Source: Salibacter sp031581065 | GTDB lineage: Bacteria; Bacteroidota; Bacteroidia; Flavobacteriales_G; Salibacteraceae | DNA length: 64,000 bases | Assembly (NCBI RefSeq): GCF_031581065.1 | Contig: NZ_JAVLBN010000006.1 | Span: forward strand, 22,890 to 86,889 | Reading direction: 5' to 3' | Part shown: one piece after another, positions 8,545 through 16,682 of the stretch | Position numbering within the stretch: position 1 is the stretch's first letter | Layout of the letters: every line of letters starts with the position of its first letter | Notes under the pieces: generated by a model | What the model was told of the DNA's origin: nothing | What the model saw: only the letters and a program-made list of their open reading frames with translations | Databases searched by the model: none | Made by a program: the position numbers and the translations under genes

Positions 8545-9930
8545 TTGATGAAAACACTTTTTAATTACATAGATCATATTCCCACAAAAGACCAGGAAAA
8601 CTGTTTGTCCAGGCTGGAGGAGTTTACGCTAAAGGACAGGAAACAGCTATTTATTCTCAGGGGGTATGCCGGAACCGGAAAAACAACCTGTATTTCAGCA
8701 CTTGTTAAATGGAGTAAAGCTATTGGTCAGAACACTGTTTTGTTGGCGCCAACCGGAAGAGCCGCAAAGGTAATGTCTAACTACAGTGGAAAACCCGCAT
8801 TTACAATTCATAAGTTTATTTATCGGTTACTTGATTTAGGAGAGCAAGGGTATCACTTTTCCAGGAAGGAAAACAAGTTGAAAAATACTATTTTCATTGT
8901 TGATGAAGCTTCAATGATTTCGGGTGAGCTTTCTGCTGGAGAAAGCAATTTACTCGATGATTTAATCGACTTTGTTTTTGAAAACCTCTCAAATCAATTG
9001 ATCCTTGTAGGAGATATTGCACAACTCCCACCAGTTGGAACAGACTTGAGTCCGGCATTGGTACCCAAAGATATGTTAGGAAGATATAAGCTTACAATTG
9101 ATGGAGCTGAATTGAAAGAGGTAGTAAGACAAGAGCACCTTTCCGGTATTTTAGAAAATGCCACTCTCATCAGAAAAAATATAGAGTCTGGCAATAAAAC
9201 GTTACCTGAGTTTATTATCAATAATGAAGATGTTTTTAGTATCAACTCAAATGAGATGAGTGAAATTGTTGAAAGTGTGATGAGTGAATATGGAGAAGAT
9301 GGATTCATTGTTATCACGCGTAGTAATAAGCTGGCTAATATGTACAATGAACAGCTGAGGAAAGCTGTACTTTACCGGGAAAACGAGATCGATGCAGGAG
9401 ACCTTATCATGATAGTTCGCAATAACTATTATTGGTTGGGCTCTGACCGTGAAGATTTCATTGCCAATGGCGATATTGTGCAAGTTGACAGGGTTACTAA
9501 TTATGAGAATATTGAAGATTTCAAATTTGCTCAGGCCTCTATTACGTTTATTAATAGTGAGGAAGAAAAACAAATAGATGCGGTTTTATTACTGAATACG
9601 CTCAGTGAGCCCAGTTCTAATTTGAATAAGGAGGATCAAAAAAAGTTATTTAACGAAAGGATGAGCTTTTTTTATGAAGAATACGGGCACAAGAAAAAAG
9701 CTTTGTTAGCTGTAAAATCAGATCCCTATTATAATGCTTTGCAAATAAAGTTTGCTTACAGTTTCACATGCCACAAATCACAGGGAGGGCAATGGCCTGT
9801 TGTTTTTATCGATCAATCTTTCTTCAAAGACGAATGGTTAGATCAGGATTATTTGAGGTGGCTATACACTGCTGTTACCAGGGCAACTGATAAAGTGTAT
9901 TTTGTGAATACTCCTCAACAAAGCGGATAA
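8545..9930 (+). CDS. RecD-like superfamily 1 DNA helicase / AAA ATPase
   Basis: 461 residues. Walker A GYAGTGKT at about residues 39-46, Walker B FIVDEASM (about 118-125), motif III-like LVGDIAQLPPVG (about 153-164), and C-terminal motif VI region TCHKSQGGQWPVVFID then RWLYTAVTRA, the UvrD_C_2 layout of RecD/Pif1-like helicases. It is compact and lacks a nuclease domain. It is probably a 5'-3' helicase or an ATP-dependent endonuclease partner in DNA repair. A second in-frame ATG lies 3 nt downstream. It stands alone, divergent from the rsmD operon. Carries one GGNTCTGACC copy encoding GSDR. Confidence 0.88.
   Translation: MMKTLFNYIDHIPTKDQENCLSRLEEFTLKDRKQLFILRGYAGTGKTTCISALVKWSKAIGQNTVLLAPTGRAAKVMSNYSGKPAFTIHKFIYRLLDLGEQGYHFSRKENKLKNTIFIVDEASMISGELSAGESNLLDDLIDFVFENLSNQLILVGDIAQLPPVGTDLSPALVPKDMLGRYKLTIDGAELKEVVRQEHLSGILENATLIRKNIESGNKTLPEFIINNEDVFSINSNEMSEIVESVMSEYGEDGFIVITRSNKLANMYNEQLRKAVLYRENEIDAGDLIMIVRNNYYWLGSDREDFIANGDIVQVDRVTNYENIEDFKFAQASITFINSEEEKQIDAVLLLNTLSEPSSNLNKEDQKKLFNERMSFFYEEYGHKKKALLAVKSDPYYNALQIKFAYSFTCHKSQGGQWPVVFIDQSFFKDEWLDQDYLRWLYTAVTRATDKVYFVNTPQQSG
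9439..9448 (+). repeat. Iterated word GGNTCTGACCR, copy 3
   Basis: GGCTCTGACC followed by G. In the helicase gene it encodes Gly-Ser-Asp-Arg in the segment YYWLGSDREDF. Confidence 0.85.
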
Positions 9931-10033
9931 TAGTTGATAGAACGAATCCTTTAGAGTTATTATTGATAAAGTTTTAGAATTTATTGCAATTGTTTTCGAA
10001 AGATTACATAATTTAGGTATCTAAAACGAAATT

Positions 10034-12058
10034 TTGTTGCGCCAGTTATCTAAAATATTGATTTCAATAATTTGTATATTATGCTTGATTGCGCCAATGC
10101 ATTCATCAGCACAAGAGTATTCAGCTTCTCAACAGAACGGGAGTTATGATGTTGCTCTAGACTCAATCTTTAAAGTTTCTATCTGCTTAAACTCTATTAA
10201 TGAATTGGATAGTGTGAAAATTCCTTTTCACAATTTAGGTCAGAATAACATTTCACAAGTTCTTTTTTCATACGAAGACATAAATGAAAATAATTCTTTA
10301 GATACCGTGTCTTGGTCGGGGAATCTAGCACCGGGTAATACAGATTATTTTTATCTTTCTGATTTTGACATCTCAGGATTTGGTACATATGAATTTTTGA
10401 TAAATAGTGAACTCCAACAGGGCAGAGTGGACTCTGATTCGCTTAACGATACTATGATGCTCGAATTAAATATTTTACAAAATCCGATGTTACCGGCTTC
10501 ACAAACTTTTCTTAAGTGTGCAGAGGACTCCTTACAAATTGATGTTACTTCTCAGGATATAGATACTTATCAATGGAGTAACGGGAGTTTTTCATCTACA
10601 CCTTCTTTTGTAAGTGAAGGGAGCTACAATGTCTCAGTTACAGGATTAAATGGCTGCGAAAATTCTCAATCATATCAAATTGATAATTATTTAGCGCCAT
10701 CCCCAATCTTGCCCGCTGACACATTTATTTGTGAAGGCGACCATTTAGAAATAGTTCCAGATTCAAGTTTTATATCATACGAATGGGTTGAATTGGAGTC
10801 GTTTAAATCAAAAGAGGTTATTTCAGATTCTGGAAATTACACCCTAAATGTTCAAGATACAAATGGTTGTGACTACTCTGATGAGATTAATATTGATGAA
10901 ATTCCATTACCTCAACCAGCTGTTCCCGAAAAGGTAACAGGTTGTGAAGGTGATTCTTTAATTATTAATGCTGATAACGGCAGTTCAGAACCGATGACTT
11001 ACATGTGGGGTAACGGAGCAATAAGTGCAGATATTCAGGTTACAAACCCCGGTGTTTATTATGTGACTGTTGAAAATAATGATGGGTGCGCTTCATTTGA
11101 TAGTGTTCATGTAGAATTAAAACCTCTACCTTCAATTGATCTTCCAGACACTGCCTGGATGTGTAACGGAAGTCCTGAGTTAGTTTCAGTTGATGGTATT
11201 GCATCTACTTTTTATTCCTGGAATTCAGGCGAAAATGGAATGAGTATCCTTGTTGAAGAAGAGGGCAGCTATGAAGTTACTGCTCTTGATACAAATGGTT
11301 GCATGAACTCCAAAGAAGTTTCAGTATTTGATGAAGTAGTGTTGAATAATATAGATAATGACACTATCCTTTGTGAAGGAGATGGGTTTAGCGTCTCACC
11401 CGATTCAGGCTACATATCATTCTGGGAAGACGGTTTCTCAAATCACGAAAGGTTTATTACCAATCCCGGAGATTATATTTATACCGTTGAAGGTGAGCAT
11501 GGATGTATTAATCAGGATACATTATCAGTTGAGTCGAATACAGTACCTGAAACAAATTTCAACTATATAGTTGGTGGATCTAATATTGACTTTCAAAACT
11601 TAACAACCAATTACGATAGCCTCGTTTGGGATTTTGATGATGGTCAAACATCAACTCAAAACTCACCAAGTCACTCATTTTCTGAGTTCGGTGAATACCA
11701 GGTTGTTTTGACTACTTTTAATGTTTGTGGTCAGTCAAATAATACTCAACATATTAATTTTACTTCTACTGGAATTGAAGAGTTATTCAATGAAAAAACA
11801 ATAAAACTTTATCCCAATCCTGTTCTCCAGGGCAACGAAATCAAGTTGTTACTATCTGACCTTTCAAACAAGGATTTATCTTTGAGAGTCTACAGTTCAA
11901 TAGGGCAGCTAATGATCGATCGAACTATGAAATTGAATGGGCCAAGAGAGTTGGTTTCGATTAATACGAATCAATTAGCTTCAGGGAACTATGTTGTGCA
12001 TTTAACAATTGACAACGAATCGGTGACTAAAATGGTCAGCGTTATTAAAAGAAAGTAG
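10034..12058 (+). CDS. Secreted Ig/PKD-repeat protein with T9SS type A sorting domain
   Basis: 674 residues. The start must be TTG (10034 or 10037), because the first ATG (10098) would delete the signal peptide (LSKILISIICILCLIAP...SSAQ). After an N-terminal CARDB/Ig-like region come about five 75-residue Ig-like repeats (about 150-500), each with a Cys at the start (CAEDS, CEGDH, CEGDS, CNGSP, CEGDG) and a later NGC or HGC. A PKD domain follows (VWDFDDGQTSTQNSPSHSF, about 515-560). The C-terminal domain has IKLYPNPV, SIGQLM, and LASGNYVVHL...KMVSV, the T9SS type A sorting signature. It is thus likely exported and anchored on the cell surface. It ends 1 nt from the convergent dnaX stop. Confidence 0.88.
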   Translation: MLRQLSKILISIICILCLIAPMHSSAQEYSASQQNGSYDVALDSIFKVSICLNSINELDSVKIPFHNLGQNNISQVLFSYEDINENNSLDTVSWSGNLAPGNTDYFYLSDFDISGFGTYEFLINSELQQGRVDSDSLNDTMMLELNILQNPMLPASQTFLKCAEDSLQIDVTSQDIDTYQWSNGSFSSTPSFVSEGSYNVSVTGLNGCENSQSYQIDNYLAPSPILPADTFICEGDHLEIVPDSSFISYEWVELESFKSKEVISDSGNYTLNVQDTNGCDYSDEINIDEIPLPQPAVPEKVTGCEGDSLIINADNGSSEPMTYMWGNGAISADIQVTNPGVYYVTVENNDGCASFDSVHVELKPLPSIDLPDTAWMCNGSPELVSVDGIASTFYSWNSGENGMSILVEEEGSYEVTALDTNGCMNSKEVSVFDEVVLNNIDNDTILCEGDGFSVSPDSGYISFWEDGFSNHERFITNPGDYIYTVEGEHGCINQDTLSVESNTVPETNFNYIVGGSNIDFQNLTTNYDSLVWDFDDGQTSTQNSPSHSFSEFGEYQVVLTTFNVCGQSNNTQHINFTSTGIEELFNEKTIKLYPNPVLQGNEIKLLLSDLSNKDLSLRVYSSIGQLMIDRTMKLNGPRELVSINTNQLASGNYVVHLTIDNESVTKMVSVIKRK

Positions 12059-12059
12059 A

Positions 12060-13813
12060 TTAATAATCGTAATCCAACCCCAGTTTCTTTCTCAGAGATT
12101 TTAAAGCAGGATTTTTGTCAGCCAGTTTGTTAAACTTGTCTGAGTTAGTGAAAAGCTTGCCTTCATCAACATCATCTTTTTCTTTCAATATATCGAACGA
12201 AAGCTGGATGTTATCATTACGCAGTTTGCTCTTAAGCTTCCCAAGTAAATCTGAACGGTAACTGTCAAACTCCAGCTTTGCAGCTTTATGATCAAGTTTG
12301 ATATGTACTGTAGTATTTTCAATATCAACTTCAGGATCTCTTCTTTTCAGCATGCTTGCCAGTGACTTCTTTCCATCATTCAAAAACTCAACAGTTGTTT
12401 CTTCCCACGCTGTATCGAATTCTTCTTTCGTGAAATTTCTTGTTTCACCAGTTACTACATGATCATCATCTTTGTTCTCTGTTTTCTCAGAGGGGTCGGT
12501 TTCCTGCTTTTTTATACGGACTGTATTCCTGCTCTTGTACTTACCCTGCATTGGTCTAACAACCCTTTTAGGACTATTTTGGTCAGATCCTTTTTGAGCA
12601 GTGTTTTGAACCTCTCGCCTAATTTTTTCTCCCTGAGATTGATTTGCAGTAGTTGTTGTTTTTCCTGCAACGCGTTCACTGGAAGCTAAAATAGGGAAGT
12701 CGAGAAGGGATAACTCAGGGTCTAGTAATTTTTTTTTTCGGGATGCTTTTGAATAGAAGCAAGCTGCATGAGTGTTAACTCAACCAGTAAACGCTGATTT
12801 TTACTGGATTTATATCTGAAATCACACTCGGTGCACAGCTTAATAGCAGCCATTAAAAAATCCTGATCGCAGGACTTTGCCTGATCGAGATAGTGCTGCC
12901 TGATATTATCTCCTGCTTCTAGAAGTTTGACTGTTTCATCACTACTTGAAACAAGTAAATTACGGAAATGAGCAGATAAGCCATTGATGAAAATGTGTCC
13001 GTCAAATCCATTATCCAGAACTTCATTAAACAAGTTTAATAATCCCTGTACATTACCATCAAGAACAAGGTCTGTTGTTTTGAAGTAGTAATCGTAATCG
13101 AGAATATTCAGGTTCTGAATGACTTCCTGATATGAAATCTCATTGCCGGAGTAGCTCACCATTTGGTCAAAAATGGATAATGCATCGCGCATTCCGCCAT
13201 CAGCCTTTTCAGCTATGAGGTGAAGTGCGTCTTCGTCAGCAGTCACGTTTTCTTTTGATGCAACATTCTTGAGGTGCTCAACCATGTCTTTGATTTGGAT
13301 ACGGTGAAAATCAAAAACCTGACACCTTGATAATATTGTAGGTATTATTTTATGCTTTTCAGTAGTAGCTAAAATAAATATAGCATGTGCCGGAGGTTCT
13401 TCAAGCGTTTTGAGAAATGCATTGAATGCTGCAGTTGACAACATGTGAACCTCATCAATGATATATACTTTGTAACTACCTACTTGAGGTGGTATTCGAA
13501 CCTGATCGATCAGGTTTCTTATATCATCAACAGTATTATTTGATGCTGCATCGAGCTCAAAAATATTGAAGGCGAAATCTTCGTTTTCATCAACACCCCC
13601 ATCTTTAGATAGAGCTTCCTGATTTACTGCTTTTGCCAAAATACGAGCAGTAGTTGTTTTTCCAACTCCTCTTGGACCGCAAAAAAGGAAGGCCTGTGCC
13701 AAATGATTTTTGTCAATGGCATTTTGGAGCGTGTCTGTAATAGACCCCTGTCCAACAACCGAATCCCAGTCGGTTGGGCGATATTTTCGTGCTGATACGA
13801 TGAAGTTATCCAT
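12060..13813 (-). CDS. dnaX: DNA polymerase III tau subunit, apparent -1 frameshift at A10
   Basis: The clamp-loader ATPase. The ATG at 13813 (MDNFIVSARKYRPTDW) lies 9 nt after a -7 element. Walker A is FCGPRGVGKTT, followed by YIIDEVHMLS and ATTEKHKIIPTILSRCQ. The initial frame stops at 12722 just after a run of ten A (12729-12738). A shift of -1 inside the run leaves the frame open through 12060, giving 584 residues: ...EKKKLLDPELSLLDFP, a low-complexity linker, and a conserved C-terminal domain (about the last 130 residues) for alpha/DnaB contacts. The arithmetic of a single -1 slip gives an exact codon count. Unlike E. coli DnaX there are no zinc-module cysteines between AVNQEA and FNIFELDAASNN. 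One GGNTCTGACC copy lies in the linker. Confidence 0.85.
12581..12590 (-). repeat. Iterated word GGNTCTGACCR, copy 4
   Basis: GGATCTGACC followed by A. In the tau-specific linker of dnaX it encodes Gly-Ser-Asp-Gln. Confidence 0.85.
12722..13813 (-). CDS. dnaX: DNA polymerase III gamma-like product (unshifted dnaX frame)
   Basis: Standard decoding of dnaX without a shift ends at TAG (12722-12724) after ...IQKHPEKKNY, giving 363 residues that contain ATPase domains I-III but no C-terminal tau domain. This matches the architecture of the E. coli and Thermus gamma products, which arise from the same gene as tau. It is listed separately so that the two products are not mistaken for a disrupted gene. 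Whether both are made here is inference. Confidence 0.6.
   Translation of the reverse strand: MDNFIVSARKYRPTDWDSVVGQGSITDTLQNAIDKNHLAQAFLFCGPRGVGKTTTARILAKAVNQEALSKDGGVDENEDFAFNIFELDAASNNTVDDIRNLIDQVRIPPQVGSYKVYIIDEVHMLSTAAFNAFLKTLEEPPAHAIFILATTEKHKIIPTILSRCQVFDFHRIQIKDMVEHLKNVASKENVTADEDALHLIAEKADGGMRDALSIFDQMVSYSGNEISYQEVIQNLNILDYDYYFKTTDLVLDGNVQGLLNLFNEVLDNGFDGHIFINGLSAHFRNLLVSSSDETVKLLEAGDNIRQHYLDQAKSCDQDFLMAAIKLCTECDFRYKSSKNQRLLVELTLMQLASIQKHPEKKNY
12729..12738 (-). promoter_or_regulatory. A10 slippery run in dnaX (frameshift or transcriptional slippage site)
   Basis: Ten consecutive A on the coding strand, read GAA AAA AAA AAT TAC TAG in frame 0. The run contains a heptamer A AAA AAA in the X XXY YYZ register. 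A -1 slip gives AAA TTA CTA GAC and leads into the tau C-terminal frame. Confidence 0.7.
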
Positions 13814-13821
13814 GAGTGGTA

Positions 13822-13829
13822 CAAATATA
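13822..13829 (-). promoter_or_regulatory. -7 promoter element for dnaX
   Basis: Minus-strand TATATTTG matches TAnnTTTG and ends 8 nt before the dnaX ATG, implying a very short leader. It supports the start at 13813 over the in-frame codon at 13912. Confidence 0.55.
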
Positions 13830-13892
13830 GCCCTTTGATGCGATGTGAGAATTAATTTGGTCTCGAAGTTTGACGTAAATTGTGCTAATTTT

Positions 13893-13902
13893 GGTTCTGA
13901 CC
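13893..13902 (+). repeat. Iterated word GGNTCTGACCR, copy 5 (intergenic)
   Basis: GGTTCTGACC followed by A, in the dnaX/rpsF divergent intergenic region. With its flanks it forms a near-palindrome, TTGGTTCTGACCAA. It is one of only two copies outside coding sequence. Confidence 0.8.
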
Positions 13903-13923
13903 AAAAAATCAATGGAATACGGT

Positions 13924-13953
13924 TTTGTAAATGTCAGGGTTTCTGTATTTTTG
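13924..13953 (+). promoter_or_regulatory. Promoter of the rpsF-rpsR-rplI operon
   Basis: TTTG at 13924-13927, an 18-nt spacer, then TATTTTTG at 13946-13953: a full Bacteroidota -33/-7 pair. The rpsF ATG is 33 nt downstream. It is the best promoter match in the window, fitting a highly expressed ribosomal operon. Confidence 0.75.
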
Positions 13954-13986
13954 CAGGCCAATTTTTATTTAATTAAAACAATAGTT

Positions 13987-14331
13987 ATGAGTACAAGGTA
14001 CGAAACTGTTTTCATTTTAACTCCCGTTTTATCTGATGATCAGGTAAAGGAAGCAGTTACCAATGTAAAGGATTTCTTAAAGAAAAACGGTGCTACAGTG
14101 AAGCATCAGTCAAGCTGGGGGCTTAAAAAGCTCGCTTATCCTATCCAGAATAAGTCAACCGGTTTTTACCAGCTTTTTGAATTCGAAGCAGACGGTGACT
14201 TTATTTCAAAGTTTGAGCTTGAACTTAAACGTGACGAACGCATGTTGCGCTTCTTGACTGTTAAGATGAACAAGAATCACATTGAGTTTGCTGAAAAGCA
14301 GCGTAATAAAGCCGCTGAAGCATCAAATTAA
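13987..14331 (+). CDS. rpsF: 30S ribosomal protein bS6
   Basis: 114 residues from the ATG at 13987 (MSTRYETVFILTPVL). An upstream in-frame ATG at 13882 would precede the promoter and is rejected. Family features: the opening YETVFIL strand, SWGLKKLAYPI, and GFYQLFEFEADG. bS6 binds bS18 on the 30S platform. In Bacteroidota, bS6, bS18 and bS21 form the pocket that hides the anti-Shine-Dalgarno end of 16S rRNA. First gene of rpsF-rpsR-rplI. Confidence 0.96.
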   Translation: MSTRYETVFILTPVLSDDQVKEAVTNVKDFLKKNGATVKHQSSWGLKKLAYPIQNKSTGFYQLFEFEADGDFISKFELELKRDERMLRFLTVKMNKNHIEFAEKQRNKAAEASN

Positions 14332-14354
14332 GAATCCTTTAAAGCATTTTAATT

Positions 14355-14618
14355 ATGGCTGAATCAGAAATCAGATATCTTCAACCAATCAACATTGAAG
14401 TAAAAAAAGAGAAATACTGCCGTTTCAAGAAGGCTGGTATTAAATACGTTGATTACAAGGATTACAAGTTCCTTTTGAAATTTGTTAATGAACAAGGTAA
14501 AATTCTTCCTCGCAGAGTTACGGGAACTTCAACAAAGTTCCAGAAGAAAGTGGCTACATCTGTGAAAAGAGCGCGCCACCTGGCTATTTTACCGTATGTT
14601 GGTGATATGTTAAAATAA
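14355..14618 (+). CDS. rpsR: 30S ribosomal protein bS18
   Basis: 87 residues. The core shows KYCRFKKAGIKYVDYKDYKFLLKFVNEQGKILPRRVTGTS and KVATSVKRARHLAILPYV, both strongly typical of bS18 (the RRVTGT and RARH(L)ALLP motifs). It partners bS6 on the platform. 23 nt separate it from rpsF and 14 nt from rplI. Its stop codon sits immediately before the unusual Shine-Dalgarno of rplI. Confidence 0.97.
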   Translation: MAESEIRYLQPINIEVKKEKYCRFKKAGIKYVDYKDYKFLLKFVNEQGKILPRRVTGTSTKFQKKVATSVKRARHLAILPYVGDMLK

Positions 14619-14625
14619 AGGAGGG
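14618..14625 (+). promoter_or_regulatory. Strong Shine-Dalgarno sequence before rplI
   Basis: AAGGAGGG, preceded by AA, exactly 7 nt upstream of the rplI ATG. Eight bases (AAAGGAGG) are complementary to the anti-SD. Most starts in this window have no such sequence. Confidence 0.8.
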
Positions 14626-14632
14626 TAATCAA

Positions 14633-15079
14633 ATGGACATTATACTTAAAGAAAACGTTGAAAATCTTGGTGACGCAGGTGAATTAGTAACCGTAAAACC
14701 AGGGTACGGAAGAAACTACCTTATTCCTCAGGGAAAAGCAATTTTGGCGACAGCTTCAGCAAAAAAGATGCTCGAAGAAAATCAACGTCAAAGAGCTCAC
14801 AAGGAAGAAAAACTTGTTGATGAAGCTAAAAATAACGCAGCTAAGCTCAATGATATGTCATTGAAAATTGGAGCTAAAGTAGGAGATCAGGGCAAAATAT
14901 TTGGTTCTGTGAATACTATCCAGGTTGCTGAAGCCATCAAGAAGTTAGGTGTTGATATTGATCGTAAAAATATTTCAATCAATCAGGAGCCTATCAAGAG
15001 TGTTGGTGAATATGAAGCTACAATCAAGTTCCACAAAGATGTAGTTGAAACTGTGAAATTTGAAGTTGTTGGTGAATAA
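14633..15079 (+). CDS. rplI: 50S ribosomal protein bL9
   Basis: 148 residues. The N-terminal domain has DIILKENVENLGDAGELVTVKPGYGRNYLIPQGKA, the bL9 signature. A long charged connecting helix (about residues 45-75) leads to the C-terminal RNA-binding domain (GKIFGSVNTIQVAEAIKKLGVDIDRKNI). It stabilises the L1 stalk base and helps maintain frame. Last gene of the rpsF operon. It is followed 23 nt later by a structured repeat that probably serves as its terminator. It is one of only two genes here with a strong Shine-Dalgarno. Confidence 0.97.
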   Translation: MDIILKENVENLGDAGELVTVKPGYGRNYLIPQGKAILATASAKKMLEENQRQRAHKEEKLVDEAKNNAAKLNDMSLKIGAKVGDQGKIFGSVNTIQVAEAIKKLGVDIDRKNISINQEPIKSVGEYEATIKFHKDVVETVKFEVVGE

Positions 15080-15102
15080 TCAATGACTACTATCAATATT
15101 TA

Positions 15103-15242
15103 GGGGGTGTATCAAAACCGAAAAATTAAGGTTTTTCGGTTTTAAAAGGCAAACCTTTAAAGTGTAGATGGCTGATGTAGTTGGATTAAAATCCTCCAAT
15201 CATCAGCCATTTTTATTTTATGATGCCTTTTGATACACCCCC
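15103..15242 (+). repeat. Structured repeat element, copy A (MITE-like, 140 bp)
   Basis: Bounded by the inverted ends GGGGGTGTATCAA and TTTGATACACCCCC. Inside the left end is a hairpin AACCGAAAAA/TTTTTCGGTT, followed by TTAAAAGGC, which can pair with GCCTTTTGA near the right end. Together these give a three-way junction. The middle carries its own hairpin (ATGGCTGAT/ATCAGCCAT). A second copy in opposite orientation lies at 21257-21389, with conserved ends and a different middle. It fills the gap between the convergent rplI and ABC permease genes, ending 3 nt from the permease stop. Confidence 0.75.
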
Positions 15243-15245
15243 TTT

Positions 15246-16481
15246 TCATTCGTGCCTCAAGGCATCAATTGGATCGAGTGATGAAGCTTTTTTAGCAGGG
15301 TAAAAACCAGCTACAACTCCTGTAAAAAGACATAGTGAAATCCCCAATGAAATCCATGTCCAGGGAATAACAAAAGGAGCTTCTGTCAAAACAGTTACCG
15401 CATTGCCAGCTCCAACTCCAAAAAGAATTCCAACAAAGCCACCAACCAAACAAATAACCAGCGCCTCAATAAGGAATTGCTGCATAATAATAGAGGATTT
15501 TGCACCAAGTGCTTTTCTGGTACCAATCTCTCTAGTCCTTTCTGTCACACTAACTAGCATGATGTTCATCAGCCCAATAGCAGCTCCAAAAAGCGTAATA
15601 ATACCAATAATTGAAGCGACAATCGTTACAACCTGAATATTCTCAATTAGTCGCTGAGATAGGCTATCGCTTCTTCTGATTCTAAAACTTTCAGGATTCC
15701 TGAGACCATCTTTTCTAATAATCCGCATAATGCCCATTGCTTCCTGAACAGCAACTTCCATTTCTACAGGAGACGAAGACATCACATGAATATCAAATGA
15801 AGTGTAACCACTGGCAAAATACATTCTCGCAGTTTTGAGCGGGATAAAAATATTCCGGTCTCCACTAAAACCCATTGAGCTTCCTTTTTCTTTCAGAACC
15901 CCAACAACTTCATACTTTACGTTTTCAATTTTTATCTCGTTACCTGTAGCCTGTGAGTTCGGGAATAATTTCTTTTTAATCTCAGAACCGATCAGGCACA
16001 CATGCCGGCCCTGCTGCACCTCAGTATGCGTGAAATTCCTGCCTGTTTCGAGATCATACCCTTTTACAGCAATGTAATTTTCGTCAGATCCGATTACCTG
16101 AATATTCGGATTGGTCTCGTACTTTTTTCTTTTCGCTATAGCACTCGAATTGGCTCTGAAACTGACAGACAATACAGAAGGATGATCAAAACGAGAAACA
16201 AACTGATTCGCTTCCTTGATTGAAATTGGTCTGGAACCTTCAATTCGTTCACCACCTCTTCTGATCCTGGTATTTGGAAGCTGCTCAATCGTGAATGAAT
16301 TAGCGCCCATTGAAGAAAACTGATCGCTAATAGATGCTTTTAGCGCATCAGTTGCAGTCAATATACCAACAAGTGCCATAATGCCAAAAGCGATGATCAA
16401 TACAGTGAGCGAGGAGCGTAGCTTTTGTCCCTTTATCGCCTTTAGGCTAATAATTGTATTCTGTTTAATGAAACCTGACAT
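15246..16481 (-). CDS. MacB/FtsX-type ABC transporter permease
   Basis: 411 residues. An N-terminal TM (about 22-42, SLTVLIIAFGIMALVGILTA) is followed by a large periplasmic MacB_PCD-type domain (about 45-275), then three TMs (about 280-310, 330-360, 370-395). The FtsX-family motif TEREIG is present as TERTREIGTRKALGAKSSIIMQQFLIEA. Such permeases work with a LolD/MacB-type ATPase in lipoprotein release, efflux or cell-wall signalling. No ATPase is adjacent, so the partner must be encoded elsewhere. A -7 element ends 5 nt before the ATG. Confidence 0.9.
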   Translation of the reverse strand: MSGFIKQNTIISLKAIKGQKLRSSLTVLIIAFGIMALVGILTATDALKASISDQFSSMGANSFTIEQLPNTRIRRGGERIEGSRPISIKEANQFVSRFDHPSVLSVSFRANSSAIAKRKKYETNPNIQVIGSDENYIAVKGYDLETGRNFTHTEVQQGRHVCLIGSEIKKKLFPNSQATGNEIKIENVKYEVVGVLKEKGSSMGFSGDRNIFIPLKTARMYFASGYTSFDIHVMSSSPVEMEVAVQEAMGIMRIIRKDGLRNPESFRIRRSDSLSQRLIENIQVVTIVASIIGIITLFGAAIGLMNIMLVSVTERTREIGTRKALGAKSSIIMQQFLIEALVICLVGGFVGILFGVGAGNAVTVLTEAPFVIPWTWISLGISLCLFTGVVAGFYPAKKASSLDPIDALRHE

Positions 16482-16486
16482 CTTTT

Positions 16487-16494
16487 CAAAAGTA
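16487..16494 (-). promoter_or_regulatory. -7 promoter element for the ABC permease
   Basis: Minus-strand TACTTTTG matches TAnnTTTG and lies 5 nt from the start codon, suggesting a leaderless or near-leaderless mRNA. A TTTG lies 14 nt further upstream, closer than usual. Confidence 0.45.
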
Positions 16495-16634
16495 AGTTAT
16501 TATAACAGCAAAATGCTTAATTTTATAAGGGCGAAAAATAATTAGGATGAAAGGAGCTAATGATCGATTTGCGGACTTTGAAAAATGTTGTGATCAAAGT
16601 GCTGCTGCGGCTTTTAAAGCTCCCAACAAATTAC

Positions 16635-16642
16635 TATTTTCG
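16635..16642 (+). promoter_or_regulatory. Probable -7 element for aconitase
   Basis: TATTTTCG, one base from TAnnTTTG, 40 nt upstream of the ATG. No -33 match. Confidence 0.35.
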
Positions 16643-16682
16643 CAATTGTCTAAAATTGAACAACTAAACAATAACATTATCT

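Noticed and set aside
12060..12551. Separate small gene starting MQGKYKSRN downstream of dnaX
   Set aside because: The frame stays open upstream to the A10 run and continues dnaX after a -1 slip; it is the tau C-terminal domain, not an independent gene.
13882..13986. N-terminal extension of bS6
   Set aside because: The rpsF promoter lies inside this stretch, and bS6 proteins start at MSTRYE-like sequence.
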